Below are positions 17,266 through 26,427 of a DNA stretch of 64,000 nt, piece by piece. This stretch comes from Lacisediminihabitans changchengi. GTDB taxonomy: Bacteria > Actinomycetota > Actinomycetes > Actinomycetales > Microbacteriaceae. A program made the translations under genes and the position numbers. The notes beneath the pieces were generated by a model. The model had not been told where the DNA came from and made no database searches. It worked only from the letters and a program-made list of their open reading frames with translations. Where the stretch lies: assembly GCF_016634425.1 (NCBI RefSeq), contig NZ_JAEPES010000003.1, positions 310,001 through 374,000 of the forward strand, given 5' to 3'. The first letter of the stretch is position 1. Each line of letters opens with the position of its first letter.

Positions 17266-17674
17266 GGGAGCGCGGCACCTTCGGCCGCACGAGAGCATGG
17301 CTGTCGTGGAGCAGTTGCTCGATCAGACTGTCGGGAACGCGCCGGTCGGCCGGCGCACTGTCGTCGCTGGAAACACTGTCGTCGATGGAAACACTGTCGT
17401 CGCTGGCCACAGTGCCGTCGATGCTGATAGTCACCCAATGCTTCTTGTTGAGGTGGTAGCCCGGGGTGATCGCTGCGTATTGCTGGCGAAGCGCAAGGCT
17501 TTCTTCGGGGTCGCACTTGAGCGAGACACTGAGGGGAACGGCATCGAGGGCACTCAGCGCAAAGATCTTGTCGTTGCCACTGGTCTTGAATACGGAGAGA
17601 CCCTCCCCGAAGGGAAAGGTCTCGGTGGTTTGCGGCAACGCGAGACAGATGTCGCGCAACTCGTCGGGAGTCAT
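17258..17674 (-). CDS. MmcQ/YjbR-family protein
   Basis: 138 residues. Family hallmarks are the N-terminal CLALPQTTETFPFGEGLSVFK, the basic strand SLKCDPEE and the segment TPGYHLNKKHWVTI. The family has a double-wing DNA-binding-like fold, but its role is unsettled. Residues about 90-110 carry an insertion made of SDDSVS-type hexapeptides on an 18-bp period. A -10 hexamer TAGCGT (17686-17681) is 6 nt before the ATG, so the mRNA is probably leaderless. The PPOX gene follows with an 8-bp overlap. Confidence 0.85.
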   Translation of the reverse strand: MTPDELRDICLALPQTTETFPFGEGLSVFKTSGNDKIFALSALDAVPLSVSLKCDPEESLALRQQYAAITPGYHLNKKHWVTISIDGTVASDDSVSIDDSVSSDDSAPADRRVPDSLIEQLLHDSHALVRPKVPRSRG

Positions 17675-17678
17675 GGGA

Positions 17679-18302
17679 TCACGCTACCCCGAGCGCCGCG
17701 CGCACCGGCGGCGAGGTGACGGCGACGAGTGCAAGGACGTTCAGGATGACCGTGCCCCAGAACGCGAGCTGGAAGCGTCGTTTGCGCGTCTTGTGCCGCA
17801 GCACCTGCTGCGCCACGATCGCGCCCGGCCAGCCGCCCAAGACTCCGAGCGCGAGCAGGCTGCTCTCGGAGGTGCGCCAGCGCCCATGGGTTGCCGCGGA
17901 CTTGTCGACCGCGTAGACCACGAAGCAGATGACGCTGGTGAGGAGGTAGACCAGCCCGAACCACACCGGAGCATGCCATTCGATCACCAGAACCGACCCG
18001 AGCACGAGAAATGCGAGAATCGCGACGAAGCTGACCAGGCTCGCTGGGGCTCCGCGTCGTCGACCCTGCGGCGGGTGCGGCTGGTGCCGCTCACGGGTGC
18101 CGATGTGCTGCGCCTCGGGCCGGCCATCCGCCGATGTGCCGAGCTCGAAGGTCAACTGCTCGCCCTGCCTCGGCCGGATGTCGCCCCGCGGGAAAGCGGA
18201 GATGTGCACGAATACGGTGCGTCCCCCGGCCACCGGGGTGACGAACCCGAAACCGCGATCGTCATTCCACGTGGTCAGGGTGCCGGAGACGCGTACGGGC
18301 AT
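17679..18302 (-). CDS. Cold-shock domain fused to a DUF1294 membrane domain
   Basis: 207 residues. Residues about 1-65 are a cold-shock domain with RNP1 (RGFGFV) and RNP2 (VFVHIS), which bind single-stranded nucleic acid. A basic linker leads to DUF1294 (about residues 105-205), with three or four hydrophobic segments and YAVDKSAATHGRWRTSE and LGGWPGAIVAQQ. The fusion places a nucleic-acid-binding module on the inner membrane face. A -10 hexamer TAGCAT (18314-18309) lies 6 nt before the ATG, giving a likely leaderless mRNA. Confidence 0.88.
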   Translation of the reverse strand: MPVRVSGTLTTWNDDRGFGFVTPVAGGRTVFVHISAFPRGDIRPRQGEQLTFELGTSADGRPEAQHIGTRERHQPHPPQGRRRGAPASLVSFVAILAFLVLGSVLVIEWHAPVWFGLVYLLTSVICFVVYAVDKSAATHGRWRTSESSLLALGVLGGWPGAIVAQQVLRHKTRKRRFQLAFWGTVILNVLALVAVTSPPVRAALGVA

Positions 18303-18333
18303 GGGGCGATGCTATCCCGGGTTGCGCAGTGCC

Positions 18334-18435
18334 GGCCCTTCGACAAGCTCGGCCCTTCGACAAGCTCGGCCCTTCGACAAGCTCAGCCCTTCGACAAGCT
18401 CAGCCCTTCGACAAGCTCAGGCCTTCGACAGGATC
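18334..18435. repeat. Six-unit 17-bp tandem repeat
   Basis: The unit RGCCCTTCGACAAGCTC is repeated at 18334, 18351, 18368, 18385 and 18402, with a degraded copy at 18419-18435. The last units supply the stop codon and final residues (LSKA) of the LLM gene on the minus strand. From memory, this sequence family (CCTTCGACAAGCTCAG) recurs in intergenic DNA of many high-GC bacteria. Confidence 0.9.
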
Positions 18436-19424
18436 AGGGACCGGAAGGCGTCGGCGGTGAGGGCCACAGAGCGCAGGCGGGCGTCGACCTCCTGCACGGC
18501 GTGGGCGGTGATCAGCTCGTCGGCCTGGGTGAGCTCGGCGAATTCGGTCAGGAAGTCGCGAACCTCCGCGGGCGAACCGACCGCTGAGTAGCGCATCATC
18601 TTTGCGATCTCCCGGCCCTGCGGTGTGGTGAGGAACTCGTCGATCTGCGCGTCAGAGTAGGCGGGCGCACCCGGCCCGCGGGAGATCATGCTGCGCACGC
18701 GGGAGCGACGGGTGACGTCGAACATTCGCTTCGCCTCGTCTGAATCTTCGGCGGCGACGACGTTCACGCCGGCGATGGCATACGGCGCCGCGAGCTGAGC
18801 AGACGGCTGGAAGTCACGACGGTAGAGCGTCAGCGCCTCGAGGAGGGCATCCGGTGCGAAGTGCGAGGCAAAGGCGTATGGCAGGCCGAGGGCGGCGGCG
18901 AGCTGGGCGCCGAACAGGGAGGATCCGAGGATGTAGAGCGGAACATCCGTTCCACCCCCGGGTACCGCCTGCACACCCGGGACGATGGACTCGCCACGAA
19001 GGAAGGCCTGGAGCTCGACGACATCCTGCGGAAACTGGTCGGAGGAGCGAGGGTCACGCCGCATCGCGCGCGCGGTGTTCTGATCGCTGCCCGGCGCGCG
19101 GCCGAGGCCCAGATCGATGCGGTCGGGGTACAGAGCGGCGAGGGTTCCAAACTGCTCGGCGATCGTCAGCGGCGAATGATTCGGCAGCATCACACCGCCC
19201 GAACCAAGTCGAATCGTGCTGGTCTTGCCCGCGACATGGCCGATCAGAACGCTTGTCGCCGACGACGCGATGGTCGGCATGTTGTGGTGCTCGGCGTACC
19301 AGACGCGGGAGTACCCGTGCTTCTCCGCGGTCTGCGCGAGGGCGACACTCGCGGCGAAACTGTCGGCAACGGTCTGGCCGGGGGCGATGGGAGCGAGATC
19401 GAGTATGGAGAGCGCGGTGGTCAT
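18417..19424 (-). CDS. LLM-class flavin-dependent oxidoreductase
   Basis: 335 residues with a bacterial luciferase-like barrel. Typical segments are [59 protein letters not shown] and [10 protein letters not shown]. These fit the MsnO8-type branch of single-component LLM enzymes, which use FMN or F420. The substrate is unknown. The C-terminal codons lie inside the 17-bp repeat array. TTAGAC 5 nt upstream of the ATG may be a -10. The gene is divergent from the PAP2 gene. Confidence 0.9.
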   Translation of the reverse strand: MTTALSILDLAPIAPGQTVADSFAASVALAQTAEKHGYSRVWYAEHHNMPTIASSATSVLIGHVAGKTSTIRLGSGGVMLPNHSPLTIAEQFGTLAALYPDRIDLGLGRAPGSDQNTARAMRRDPRSSDQFPQDVVELQAFLRGESIVPGVQAVPGGGTDVPLYILGSSLFGAQLAAALGLPYAFASHFAPDALLEALTLYRRDFQPSAQLAAPYAIAGVNVVAAEDSDEAKRMFDVTRRSRVRSMISRGPGAPAYSDAQIDEFLTTPQGREIAKMMRYSAVGSPAEVRDFLTEFAELTQADELITAHAVQEVDARLRSVALTADAFRSLILSKA

Positions 19425-19578
19425 ATCGGGTCTAACCGCGGGTGGGCGAGTTTCGTTCCCATGCTGAAGCGTGTACAGGAGTTCGGAGCCTGCGCAAGCC
19501 CCGCGACATCCTCGCGGTCAACCGTTAGCCTCGGGGAATCGCGCCATCCGGTGTGAACGGTGGCGCCAGGGGGTCGGA

Positions 19579-20517
19579 ATGTCAGAAGAACGGCGGCCCG
19601 ACCGCGCCGAATCGCCCGACCGCGCCGAATCGCCAGACCGCGCCGAATCGCCCGACCGCGCCGAATCGCCAGACAGGGCTCGCGACCTCACCGATGACGA
19701 CCGCTATCTCGGTTCGCAGGACCTTACGCACTGGTACGGCCCGGTGGGACGCGGCGTCGCCCGGGTCGCGCAACGGGTCGGGCGGGCGATCGGCGCGCAG
19801 CCGGCCCTACTAATCGGGCTTGTCGTCGGACTGGGCCTTGCGGTGGCGCTCACCCTCGTGTTCGCGCAGATCTACGATGCGATAACGGATGACGACGGGG
19901 TCGCCGGCTTCGATCTCCCCCTGTTGCATTGGGCCGTTGCGCACCGAACCCCGGTGCTGGACGTCGTCATCACCGGCTACACCGACATCGGTGGTGTCTA
20001 CGGAATGCCGATCATCGCGGTCGCAATCGCTGTATGGCTCTCGCTGCATCGACGGTCGTGGACGCCAGCCATCCTCATCGCGGCTGCCGGCGGAGGTTCG
20101 CTGCTGATGACCATCGTCGGGAAGGGCCTGTTCGGCCGCACGCGCCCTCCGCTACGGTTCGCGGTGCCGCCATATGAGCACTCGCCGTCTTTTCCGAGCG
20201 GCCACTCGCTCAATGCGTTCGTCGTGGCCGGCATCGTCGCCTACCTGCTCATCCTTCGTCAGCGCTCGACCCGCATCCGGGTGCTGACGGTGACGGTCGC
20301 CGCGGTGTTTGCGCTCACGATAGGCCTCAGCCGCGTCTTCCTCGGCCACCATTGGTTCACCGACGTGCTGGGCGCCTGGGTGCTCGGGGCGGCGTGGCTG
20401 TCTCTGGTGATCACCGTGCACCGGCTGTATCTCACCGCCCGATACGCCGGCGCTCGCGATGGACCACCGCAACCGCGGTTGCCGATCGATCGCGCTCGCC
20501 CCAGTTCCGCCTTCTGA
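19579..20517 (+). CDS. PAP2-family membrane phosphatase
   Basis: 312 residues from ATG 19579, preceded by AGGGGGTCGGA. The N-terminal 40 residues contain consecutive PDRAES units on an 18-bp period (nt 19600-19680). The membrane core has about six helices and the three catalytic motifs: KGLFGRTRPP, PSFPSGHS, and SRVFLGHHWFTD. It most likely removes phosphate from a lipid such as phosphatidate or undecaprenyl diphosphate, with the active site outside the membrane. A lipid kinase gene follows 37 bp later. Confidence 0.92.
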   Translation: MSEERRPDRAESPDRAESPDRAESPDRAESPDRARDLTDDDRYLGSQDLTHWYGPVGRGVARVAQRVGRAIGAQPALLIGLVVGLGLAVALTLVFAQIYDAITDDDGVAGFDLPLLHWAVAHRTPVLDVVITGYTDIGGVYGMPIIAVAIAVWLSLHRRSWTPAILIAAAGGGSLLMTIVGKGLFGRTRPPLRFAVPPYEHSPSFPSGHSLNAFVVAGIVAYLLILRQRSTRIRVLTVTVAAVFALTIGLSRVFLGHHWFTDVLGAWVLGAAWLSLVITVHRLYLTARYAGARDGPPQPRLPIDRARPSSAF

Positions 20518-20554
20518 TTCTGCGTCTGTCTTCCAATCCTGCGAAAGGACCACC

Positions 20555-21520
20555 ATGACCGAAAACCGCGCCGCTGTCGTCTACAACCCCACGAAGGTCG
20601 ACATCGACGCCCTCCGTGCCGCCGTGGCGAGGGAAGAAACCTCGGCCGGGTGGGCGGAAACACTGTGGTTCGAGACATCCGCCGACGACCCGGGGGCCGG
20701 TCAGACCGCCCAGGCCATCGAGCAGGGCGCGACCGTGGTGATCGCTGCGGGCGGCGACGGCACAGTGCGGTATGTCGCTCAGCAACTGCACGGCAGCCCC
20801 GCTGCCCTCGCCCTCCTGCCGGCGGGCACCGGCAACCTGCTCGCTCGCAACCTCCAGTTGACGTTGAGCGACCTGGACCACTCCGTTCGCACGGCGTTCC
20901 GAGGCGTCGACAAGCGCATCGACCTCGCCTGGGCGTCGATCGAACGCGCGGATGGGAGTCGGTCTCGCCACGCCTATCTGGTGATGGCCGGGTTCGGACT
21001 CGACGCGAAGATGCTCGCCGGCACCGACGAGCAGGCGAAGAAGCGCCTGGGCTGGATCGCCTACGTCGGCGCTCTCGGCCGTGCTCTGCTCGACAAGAAC
21101 GAACTCAGGATGCGCTATCAGCTCGACGGCAGTGGCACCAAGTCGCTGCAGGCCCACACGATGATCGTCGGCAACGTGGGAACACTGCGCGCCAATGTGC
21201 TGCTTCTTCCCGAGGCGAAGGTCGATGACGGGCTGTTCGAGATCGTGTTCTTCCGGCCGGAGGGCATCATCGGCTGGGTTGAGATTCTGTGGAAGGTAAT
21301 CTGGGAGAACGGCGTTCTGCGACGCACGCCGCTCGGCAAACGCCTGATCGGCCCGGACGTGAACGCGCTGCGATACGTGAAGGGCAAGGACCTCAAGGTG
21401 CGGCTCGGGCGCCCGGAAGAAGTTGAGCTCGACGGTGATCCGTTCGGTGAGGCCGTGGCATTCCACACCTGGATCGACAGTGACGGCATACGTACTCGGG
21501 TGCCCGCCGAAGACCAGTGA
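20555..21520 (+). CDS. Diacylglycerol kinase-family lipid kinase, copy 1
   Basis: 321 residues behind GAAAGGACC. The nucleotide motif is AAGGDGTVRYVAQ (about residues 62-74). PAGTGNLLARNL and the C-terminal VELDGDPFGE are also typical of the DagK_cat/YegS family, which phosphorylates diacylglycerol or related lipids. It sits between a PAP2 phosphatase and a paralogue, so kinase and phosphatase could act on the same lipid pool. Confidence 0.92.
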   Translation: MTENRAAVVYNPTKVDIDALRAAVAREETSAGWAETLWFETSADDPGAGQTAQAIEQGATVVIAAGGDGTVRYVAQQLHGSPAALALLPAGTGNLLARNLQLTLSDLDHSVRTAFRGVDKRIDLAWASIERADGSRSRHAYLVMAGFGLDAKMLAGTDEQAKKRLGWIAYVGALGRALLDKNELRMRYQLDGSGTKSLQAHTMIVGNVGTLRANVLLLPEAKVDDGLFEIVFFRPEGIIGWVEILWKVIWENGVLRRTPLGKRLIGPDVNALRYVKGKDLKVRLGRPEEVELDGDPFGEAVAFHTWIDSDGIRTRVPAEDQ

Positions 21521-21556
21521 CGTTTTACTGAGCCGGGATGCCCGTACGCTCGATTC

Positions 21557-22528
21557 ATGGCCGAGCTCGCAGCATCCTCCCGTCGGGCTGCGATCATCTA
21601 CAACCCCACCAAAGTGGCGCTCGACCAGTTGCGCCCTGTGATCGAAGACGAGGAGATTAGCCGCGGCTGGTTGCCGTCGCTGTGGTTCGCCACGACGACG
21701 GATGATGCGGGAGAGGGTCCGGCGCGAGAAGCAGTCGCCACATCCCCCGATCTGCTGATCGTCGCGGGCGGTGACGGCACGGTGCGGACCGTGGCGGAGG
21801 TGGTGCGCGGCAGCGGCATTCCGTTCGCCATCGTGCCCGCGGGAACAGGCAACCTGTTGGCCCGCAATCTGCACCTCCCTCTCGGCGATCTGGTGGCCTC
21901 AGTGCGGGTGGCTTTCGGCGACAACACCCGCGCGGTCGATGTCGCTGTCGTGACGCTCGAGCGCGCCGATACCACGTCGACGACGCACGCGTTCGTCGTG
22001 ATGGCGGGCATCGGGCTGGACGCCAACATGGCGATCCACACCAGCAGCGCGCTCAAGCGGCGGATCGGATGGCTTGCCTACGTCGAGCCGATCGTGCGGT
22101 CGATCGGCAATCGCACCGAGCACGCGATGAGTGTCTCGCTGGACGGTGAGGCGTGGCGCAGCATCGACGCGCACACGGTGATCGTGGGAAATACCGGAAC
22201 GCTCACCGCGGGGATAGTCCTGCTGCCAAACGCCGTTCCCGACGACGGGTTGCTGGATGTCGTGGTGATCCGCCCGAAAGGCCCGGGCGGGTGGGCCCGC
22301 ATCGCCTCGCGACTCGCGGTCGGCGGAGTGCTCAGTCGTTCCCCCGGCGGCCGCAAGGTGCTGCGTGCTGCTCCGCAGTTTCGGGCGCTGCGGTACGCGC
22401 AGTCGCGGCGACTGGCGGTGCGGTTCGCGCAACCGCAGCAGATGGAACTCGACGGCGACGGCGTAGGGCTCGTCACGGCGGCGACGATCACGGTGATGCC
22501 GGGTGCGTTGCCGGTAAGGGTGCGGTAG
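21557..22528 (+). CDS. Diacylglycerol kinase-family lipid kinase, copy 2
   Basis: 323 residues, clearly paralogous to the previous gene. Both have YNPTKV near the start, a GGDGTVR motif (VAGGDGTVRTVAEVV here), PAGTGNLLARNL, and a C-terminal MELDGDGVG/VELDGD segment. TACGCT at 21545-21550, 6 nt before the ATG, suggests its own leaderless promoter despite the short gap. The tandem pair probably arose by local duplication followed by divergence. Confidence 0.92.
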   Translation: MAELAASSRRAAIIYNPTKVALDQLRPVIEDEEISRGWLPSLWFATTTDDAGEGPAREAVATSPDLLIVAGGDGTVRTVAEVVRGSGIPFAIVPAGTGNLLARNLHLPLGDLVASVRVAFGDNTRAVDVAVVTLERADTTSTTHAFVVMAGIGLDANMAIHTSSALKRRIGWLAYVEPIVRSIGNRTEHAMSVSLDGEAWRSIDAHTVIVGNTGTLTAGIVLLPNAVPDDGLLDVVVIRPKGPGGWARIASRLAVGGVLSRSPGGRKVLRAAPQFRALRYAQSRRLAVRFAQPQQMELDGDGVGLVTAATITVMPGALPVRVR

Positions 22529-22544
22529 CGCGGTTTCGGTCCGC

Positions 22545-22612
22545 CAGTTCGGCTGAACGTGCAGTTCGGCTGAACGTGCAGTTCGGCTGAACGAGCAGTT
22601 CGGCTGAACGTG
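22545..22612. repeat. Four-unit 17-bp tandem repeat between convergent genes
   Basis: CAGTTCGGCTGAACGTG occurs at 22545, 22562, 22579 (one base changed) and 22596. Each unit contains GTTC-GGCT-GAAC, a 4-bp stem with a 4-nt loop. The array fills most of the gap between the second lipid kinase and the DUF222 gene and may act in termination. Confidence 0.9.
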
Positions 22613-22629
22613 CCGCCGACGTGCGTGGC

Positions 22630-23985
22630 TCACATCGCTATCACCACTATGCCTCCTTGTCGGGGTGTTTGGTCGGGGTCGATCCAGGGTGGGGGGATGA
22701 AATACGGCACCTGCTCGCGCATGACGATCTCCCACCCGTCGTCATGGATGCGGTGGTGGTGGAACGAGCACAACGGGATCCCGTTGTCCAGATCCGTTAC
22801 CCCACCACTGGACCACCACTGGAGGTGGTGCGCTTCGGTATAACTCGGTGGGTGACCGCAGGCCGGGAACGCGCACCCGCCATACGTTTCGGCCAACGCC
22901 TGGCGTTGGGCGGGACTGAACAGCCGCCGCGACCTGCCCAGATCAAGGACTTCCCCAGTCCCGCCAAGGACTGCGGGGATGATGTTCGCATCCGCCGCCA
23001 TGATCCGCGCCCGGGTGGCGGAGATCCCGGCATCGATGCCATCGATCTGGGCGGTGCCGAGCCCGGTGACCAACTGGTCGAGGCTCATCCGCACGATCAC
23101 CGTCACCAGAGGACCGCCACCACCCCCACCACCAGCACCGCACGTGCAGTTGACCGCCTGCCGGAACAGGTCTTCGGCCGCGTCGGCGCGGCGGTGCGGC
23201 ATGGTCCGATCATCACTGTCGACGAACCCGGTGTCGGCCAATGCGGCCGGTGCCGCGTCGCGGGCAGCCCGTAGCTGCTCGCTCACGAGCTGGTCTATCC
23301 CGGCGCGCACTAGCCCGGCGGTTTCTGGGGGCATCACCCAGACCAGACGCACCATCCCATCCGGTTCAGTCACCCACGACAGTGCTCGCCGCTGCCTCCG
23401 GATCACATCGCGGGATTCGGCACCGTCCTCATCCAGACGGTCCCGCACCTGCCGGGCCACCCCCGCGATCTGCTTCACCGTCAACCCGGGCGCGTGCTCC
23501 ACCAGCAGCCGTTCCCCGGCCAACCTTGCTTCGGTGGAGCAGAATGGGGCGGCCAGGTCCAGTTCCCGCACGATCACCACAGCCGCCTCCACCCCAAGCG
23601 ACAGATCCGCGACCGCAGCGGCAACCGCGGGATACCGGGCCGGCAACGGGGAGCCATCCAGCGCGCGTTTCGATCGCGTTGCAGTCCCCAGGTCGCACAG
23701 TCGTGCCGCCTCCGGGATGCTGATCTGCCACAGCTCGGCCAGGAACGTTGCCGGTCTCGAATGGCCAGCCTGCCGGGCCATCCCCTCGGCGCCGAGATGC
23801 GGGGCGGATCGTTCGACGACTTCGCCGGCAAGTGTCACTCGGATCGCGTCGACGGCGCGCTGCACGGTGCCGGAGTCCGCAACCATCCGCAGCAGCTGAT
23901 CTGACGCGACACCAGCGACACCCGCGAACCCGTCAGCGCACACCTCTGACAGGTCGGCGAGGAGGGTCGCGGGCGAGTTTTCCAT
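22630..23985 (-). CDS. DUF222 and HNH endonuclease-domain protein
   Basis: 451 residues. The N-terminal 300 residues are DUF222 (LRMVADSGTVQRAVDAIRV, RRQRRALSWVTEPDGMVRL). The C-terminal HNH module reads CAFPACGHPPSYTEAHHL, then DLDNGIPLCSFHHHRIHDDG, giving two Cys pairs and the HH-N-H core. This is the actinobacterial 13E12-repeat family, usually present in many copies per genome and possibly a relic or component of mobile DNA. A six-Gly tract lies near the middle. No inverted repeats or target duplications are seen at its ends. Confidence 0.9.
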   Translation of the reverse strand: MENSPATLLADLSEVCADGFAGVAGVASDQLLRMVADSGTVQRAVDAIRVTLAGEVVERSAPHLGAEGMARQAGHSRPATFLAELWQISIPEAARLCDLGTATRSKRALDGSPLPARYPAVAAAVADLSLGVEAAVVIVRELDLAAPFCSTEARLAGERLLVEHAPGLTVKQIAGVARQVRDRLDEDGAESRDVIRRQRRALSWVTEPDGMVRLVWVMPPETAGLVRAGIDQLVSEQLRAARDAAPAALADTGFVDSDDRTMPHRRADAAEDLFRQAVNCTCGAGGGGGGGPLVTVIVRMSLDQLVTGLGTAQIDGIDAGISATRARIMAADANIIPAVLGGTGEVLDLGRSRRLFSPAQRQALAETYGGCAFPACGHPPSYTEAHHLQWWSSGGVTDLDNGIPLCSFHHHRIHDDGWEIVMREQVPYFIPPPWIDPDQTPRQGGIVVIAM

Positions 23986-24105
23986 GTCGACAGCGTCTCA
24001 CCGACCACCGACATTCCATCCAACAATTACCCATCTGACCAGGGTTTCCTGTGGATAACTGCACGAGATTGGCGCCTGTGAGGGAGAGGCCAGCCCCGGT
24101 GGAAC

Positions 24106-24543
24106 TCAGCTCACGCTGCGCCGGAACGACGTGAACAGAATCGCGGCCATTGCGACCAGATTCAGCCACGGGATGATCGCGAACAACAGCAGCACGAGCA
24201 GCCCTGTTCGCACTCCGACGGTGACGCCCTGCTTGGTCGCCGCAAACCCGAAAAGAGTGGCCGCGGCGAGATACAGCACGGCAGCGAGGAGCAACCACGG
24301 CAGCGGCGCCTCCCCGGCTACGAACCAGGCGACGCGCAGCGATGCCGCCGCGGCCCCAGCGAGAATCGGAACGCCGAGGCCCGGCGAGATAGCGACACCT
24401 CTGCCGAGGATCCCGAGTGCCGCGCACACCGCCACCGCCACGCCCAGCACCGCCGACAGCGGCGCGATAAGCGTGGTGGGAAGCTCGATCAGCGCGAGCC
24501 CAACCCCGATCAGACTCGCCAAGGCCATGGGTGAGATGCGCAT
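24106..24543 (-). CDS. Small polytopic membrane protein, unknown
   Basis: 145 residues, very hydrophobic, with about five membrane segments and a short basic C-terminus (FRRSVS). No family is recognised. It shares a 115-bp region with the divergent ThrE-like gene. The 120-bp gap 23986-24105 between it and the DUF222 gene includes TGTGGATAA (24050-24058), a consensus DnaA box on the minus strand, and no gene. Confidence 0.6.
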   Translation of the reverse strand: MRISPMALASLIGVGLALIELPTTLIAPLSAVLGVAVAVCAALGILGRGVAISPGLGVPILAGAAAASLRVAWFVAGEAPLPWLLLAAVLYLAAATLFGFAATKQGVTVGVRTGLLVLLLFAIIPWLNLVAMAAILFTSFRRSVS

Positions 24544-24658
24544 GCCTCAGTGAACCATGAGCGCCGTGCCACGAAGACAGCGAACCGCGAACACTGAAAA
24601 AGAACCCCGCTAAGGCCACCGCGAATCACGTCAGCCCCGGATGCGGGATGATCGACCC

Positions 24659-25978
24659 ATGGCGGATCACAGCGACGAGAAGGCACCGGGCTGGCTCGAG
24701 CGCCAGGTCTGGCGGGTGCTGAAGAAGCCCGGCGAGCCGGGTGAGGCAACCGCGGAGCAGGCGGCGGCCCACGACATCCTGAACATGCTCGAGGTTCTGG
24801 GTCTGGTGATGCTCGAGGTCGGCCAGGCCACCAATGAGGTCGAGGAGTCGCTGCGCGCGATTGCGAAGGCATACCAGCTGACGGATGCCCGCACCATCGT
24901 GCTTCCCACCGTGATCGTTCTGCAGTCGGAGCAGGCCGGTGGCGAGGTGAGGATCCAGTCCGCGCGGGTGGCCGGCGGCCGCCTCGACCAGGCCGGGGCC
25001 ATCGAGTTGTTGACCGCGAGAGCACTGCGTGCCGAGGTGAGCACTCAGGACGCGGTGGCGGAGGCCCGCCGCATCCGTTCGGCGAAGCCGCGGTTCGGCG
25101 CCTGGATGACCCTGGTCGGTCACATCGTGCTGACCGTCGGCTTCGGAATGGTGATCAACCCGACGGCGCAGGCGATCCCGATCTATGTGGGGCTCGGTGC
25201 AGGCGTGGGCGGGTTGGTGCTGCTGAGCAGGAAGCTGCCGGGGCTGACCGCGACCGTGCCCGTGGTCGCCGCGTTCGGTGTGACCCTCATCACAACGCTG
25301 GTGCTGGTGCACGTGGTCGGCGGAGAGCCGCTCAAGATCATCGCTCCCCCGCTGGTGTCGTTTCTGCCCGGCACCACCCTCACCATCGCTGCGATCGAGC
25401 TGACCAACAACCAGGTGGTGGCCGGCGCCAGTCGCATCGTCTATGGGGTCGCGCAACTGCTGCTGCTGGTCTTCGGCGTGTTCGCCGCCTCGACTGTGGC
25501 CGGCACTATCCGTGCGGGCACCGTGCAGCCCACACTCGGGCCGTGGGCCGGCATCCTCGGCGTCGCACTCGTCGCGATCGGATTCATGCTGTTCATGTCT
25601 GCACCGAAGGGCGCGCTGCCCTGGATCTTCCTCAGTCTGGCGGTCTGTTATGGAGCCCAGGCGCTCGGGGTGCTGGCTCTCGGACCGGCGCTCTCCGGCT
25701 TTGTCGGAGCCGTCGTGGTCGCCCCCTTCGCGCGCATCGCCAGCAGCTTTCGCACGTCGCCGCCGGCCGCGGTGATGAGTCTCGCGAGCTTCTGGCTGCT
25801 CGTGCCGGGGGCCCTCGGCTTCATCGGGCTCAGCGGCGTGCTGCAGGGCGGAGCCGGCGGTGTCACCGCCCTCACCACGGCGGGAATCTCGGTGCTCGCC
25901 ATCGCCCTCGGCGCCATCGTGGGCGTCAGCCTCAGTCGCGACGGCGGACGCCTGCTGCGCCTCGCCCGGAGGAAGTGA
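24659..25978 (+). CDS. ThrE-type threonine/serine exporter-family protein
   Basis: 439 residues from ATG 24659. An in-frame ATG at 24641 is the alternative. The N-terminal soluble part is followed by about ten membrane segments in two halves, matching ThrE (DUF1212) and the C-terminal ThrE_2 (DUF3815) module. The helical region before the membrane (DILNMLEVLGLVMLEVGQA) is typical. By family it would export threonine and serine with proton exchange. Its stop overlaps the start of the next gene by one base (TGATG). Confidence 0.85.
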   Translation: MADHSDEKAPGWLERQVWRVLKKPGEPGEATAEQAAAHDILNMLEVLGLVMLEVGQATNEVEESLRAIAKAYQLTDARTIVLPTVIVLQSEQAGGEVRIQSARVAGGRLDQAGAIELLTARALRAEVSTQDAVAEARRIRSAKPRFGAWMTLVGHIVLTVGFGMVINPTAQAIPIYVGLGAGVGGLVLLSRKLPGLTATVPVVAAFGVTLITTLVLVHVVGGEPLKIIAPPLVSFLPGTTLTIAAIELTNNQVVAGASRIVYGVAQLLLLVFGVFAASTVAGTIRAGTVQPTLGPWAGILGVALVAIGFMLFMSAPKGALPWIFLSLAVCYGAQALGVLALGPALSGFVGAVVVAPFARIASSFRTSPPAAVMSLASFWLLVPGALGFIGLSGVLQGGAGGVTALTTAGISVLAIALGAIVGVSLSRDGGRLLRLARRK

Positions 25979-26427
25979 TGGGCTACCTCTCGCCCGAGAG
26001 CGAGGCCGCGCTGGCCGCGCTTGTCGATGCAGAAGAGCCCTTGCATCGCCTGGCCGCGATCCGCACCGCGATCGCCGCCCTCGAGGCAGACCCGGCGACC
26101 CTCGGCGCGGTTCGGGATGCCCGGGCCGATGGCGCGGACTGGCCGGCGATCGCCGACGCTGCCGGGCTCGGCACCGCGGCAGCCAAGTGGCGTTGGCAGG
26201 GAACGGACGCCGAAATCGCCTCTCGCGTAGAGGCCGGGCGCAAGCGTTCGGCGCGGCCCAGCAGCGTACCGACCGACCTGCCCGGGATGTCGGTCGCCGA
26301 GGCCGCGCGGAGTCTCGGGGTGACCGCGCAAGCCGTGTATCTTCGGGTGTCCCGCGGTCAGCTCCGCGCCGAGACGGTCGAGCTTGCCGACGGACGAAAG
26401 TACAAGCGGGTCTTCCTCGACGCGTAG
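25978..26427 (+). CDS. Helix-turn-helix protein coupled to the exporter gene
   Basis: 149 residues. The N-terminal half is Ala/Asp-rich and helical, with ADWPAIADAAGLGTAAAKWRW, itself HTH-like. The C-terminal segment MSVAEAARSLGVTAQAVYLR followed by VSRGQL is an excisionase/MerR-like helix-turn-helix with a wing. It probably binds DNA. It overlaps the exporter gene by 1 bp with GGAGG just upstream, so the two are co-translated and it may regulate the exporter. Confidence 0.7.
   Translation: MGYLSPESEAALAALVDAEEPLHRLAAIRTAIAALEADPATLGAVRDARADGADWPAIADAAGLGTAAAKWRWQGTDAEIASRVEAGRKRSARPSSVPTDLPGMSVAEAARSLGVTAQAVYLRVSRGQLRAETVELADGRKYKRVFLDA

Noticed and set aside
18334..18435. CRISPR array
   Set aside because: Units are directly adjacent without spacers and no cas genes are nearby. 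It is a simple tandem repeat.
22630..23985. DUF222-HNH gene as an active mobile element
   Set aside because: No terminal inverted repeats, target duplications or recombinase are seen. The family is widespread as chromosomal single genes.
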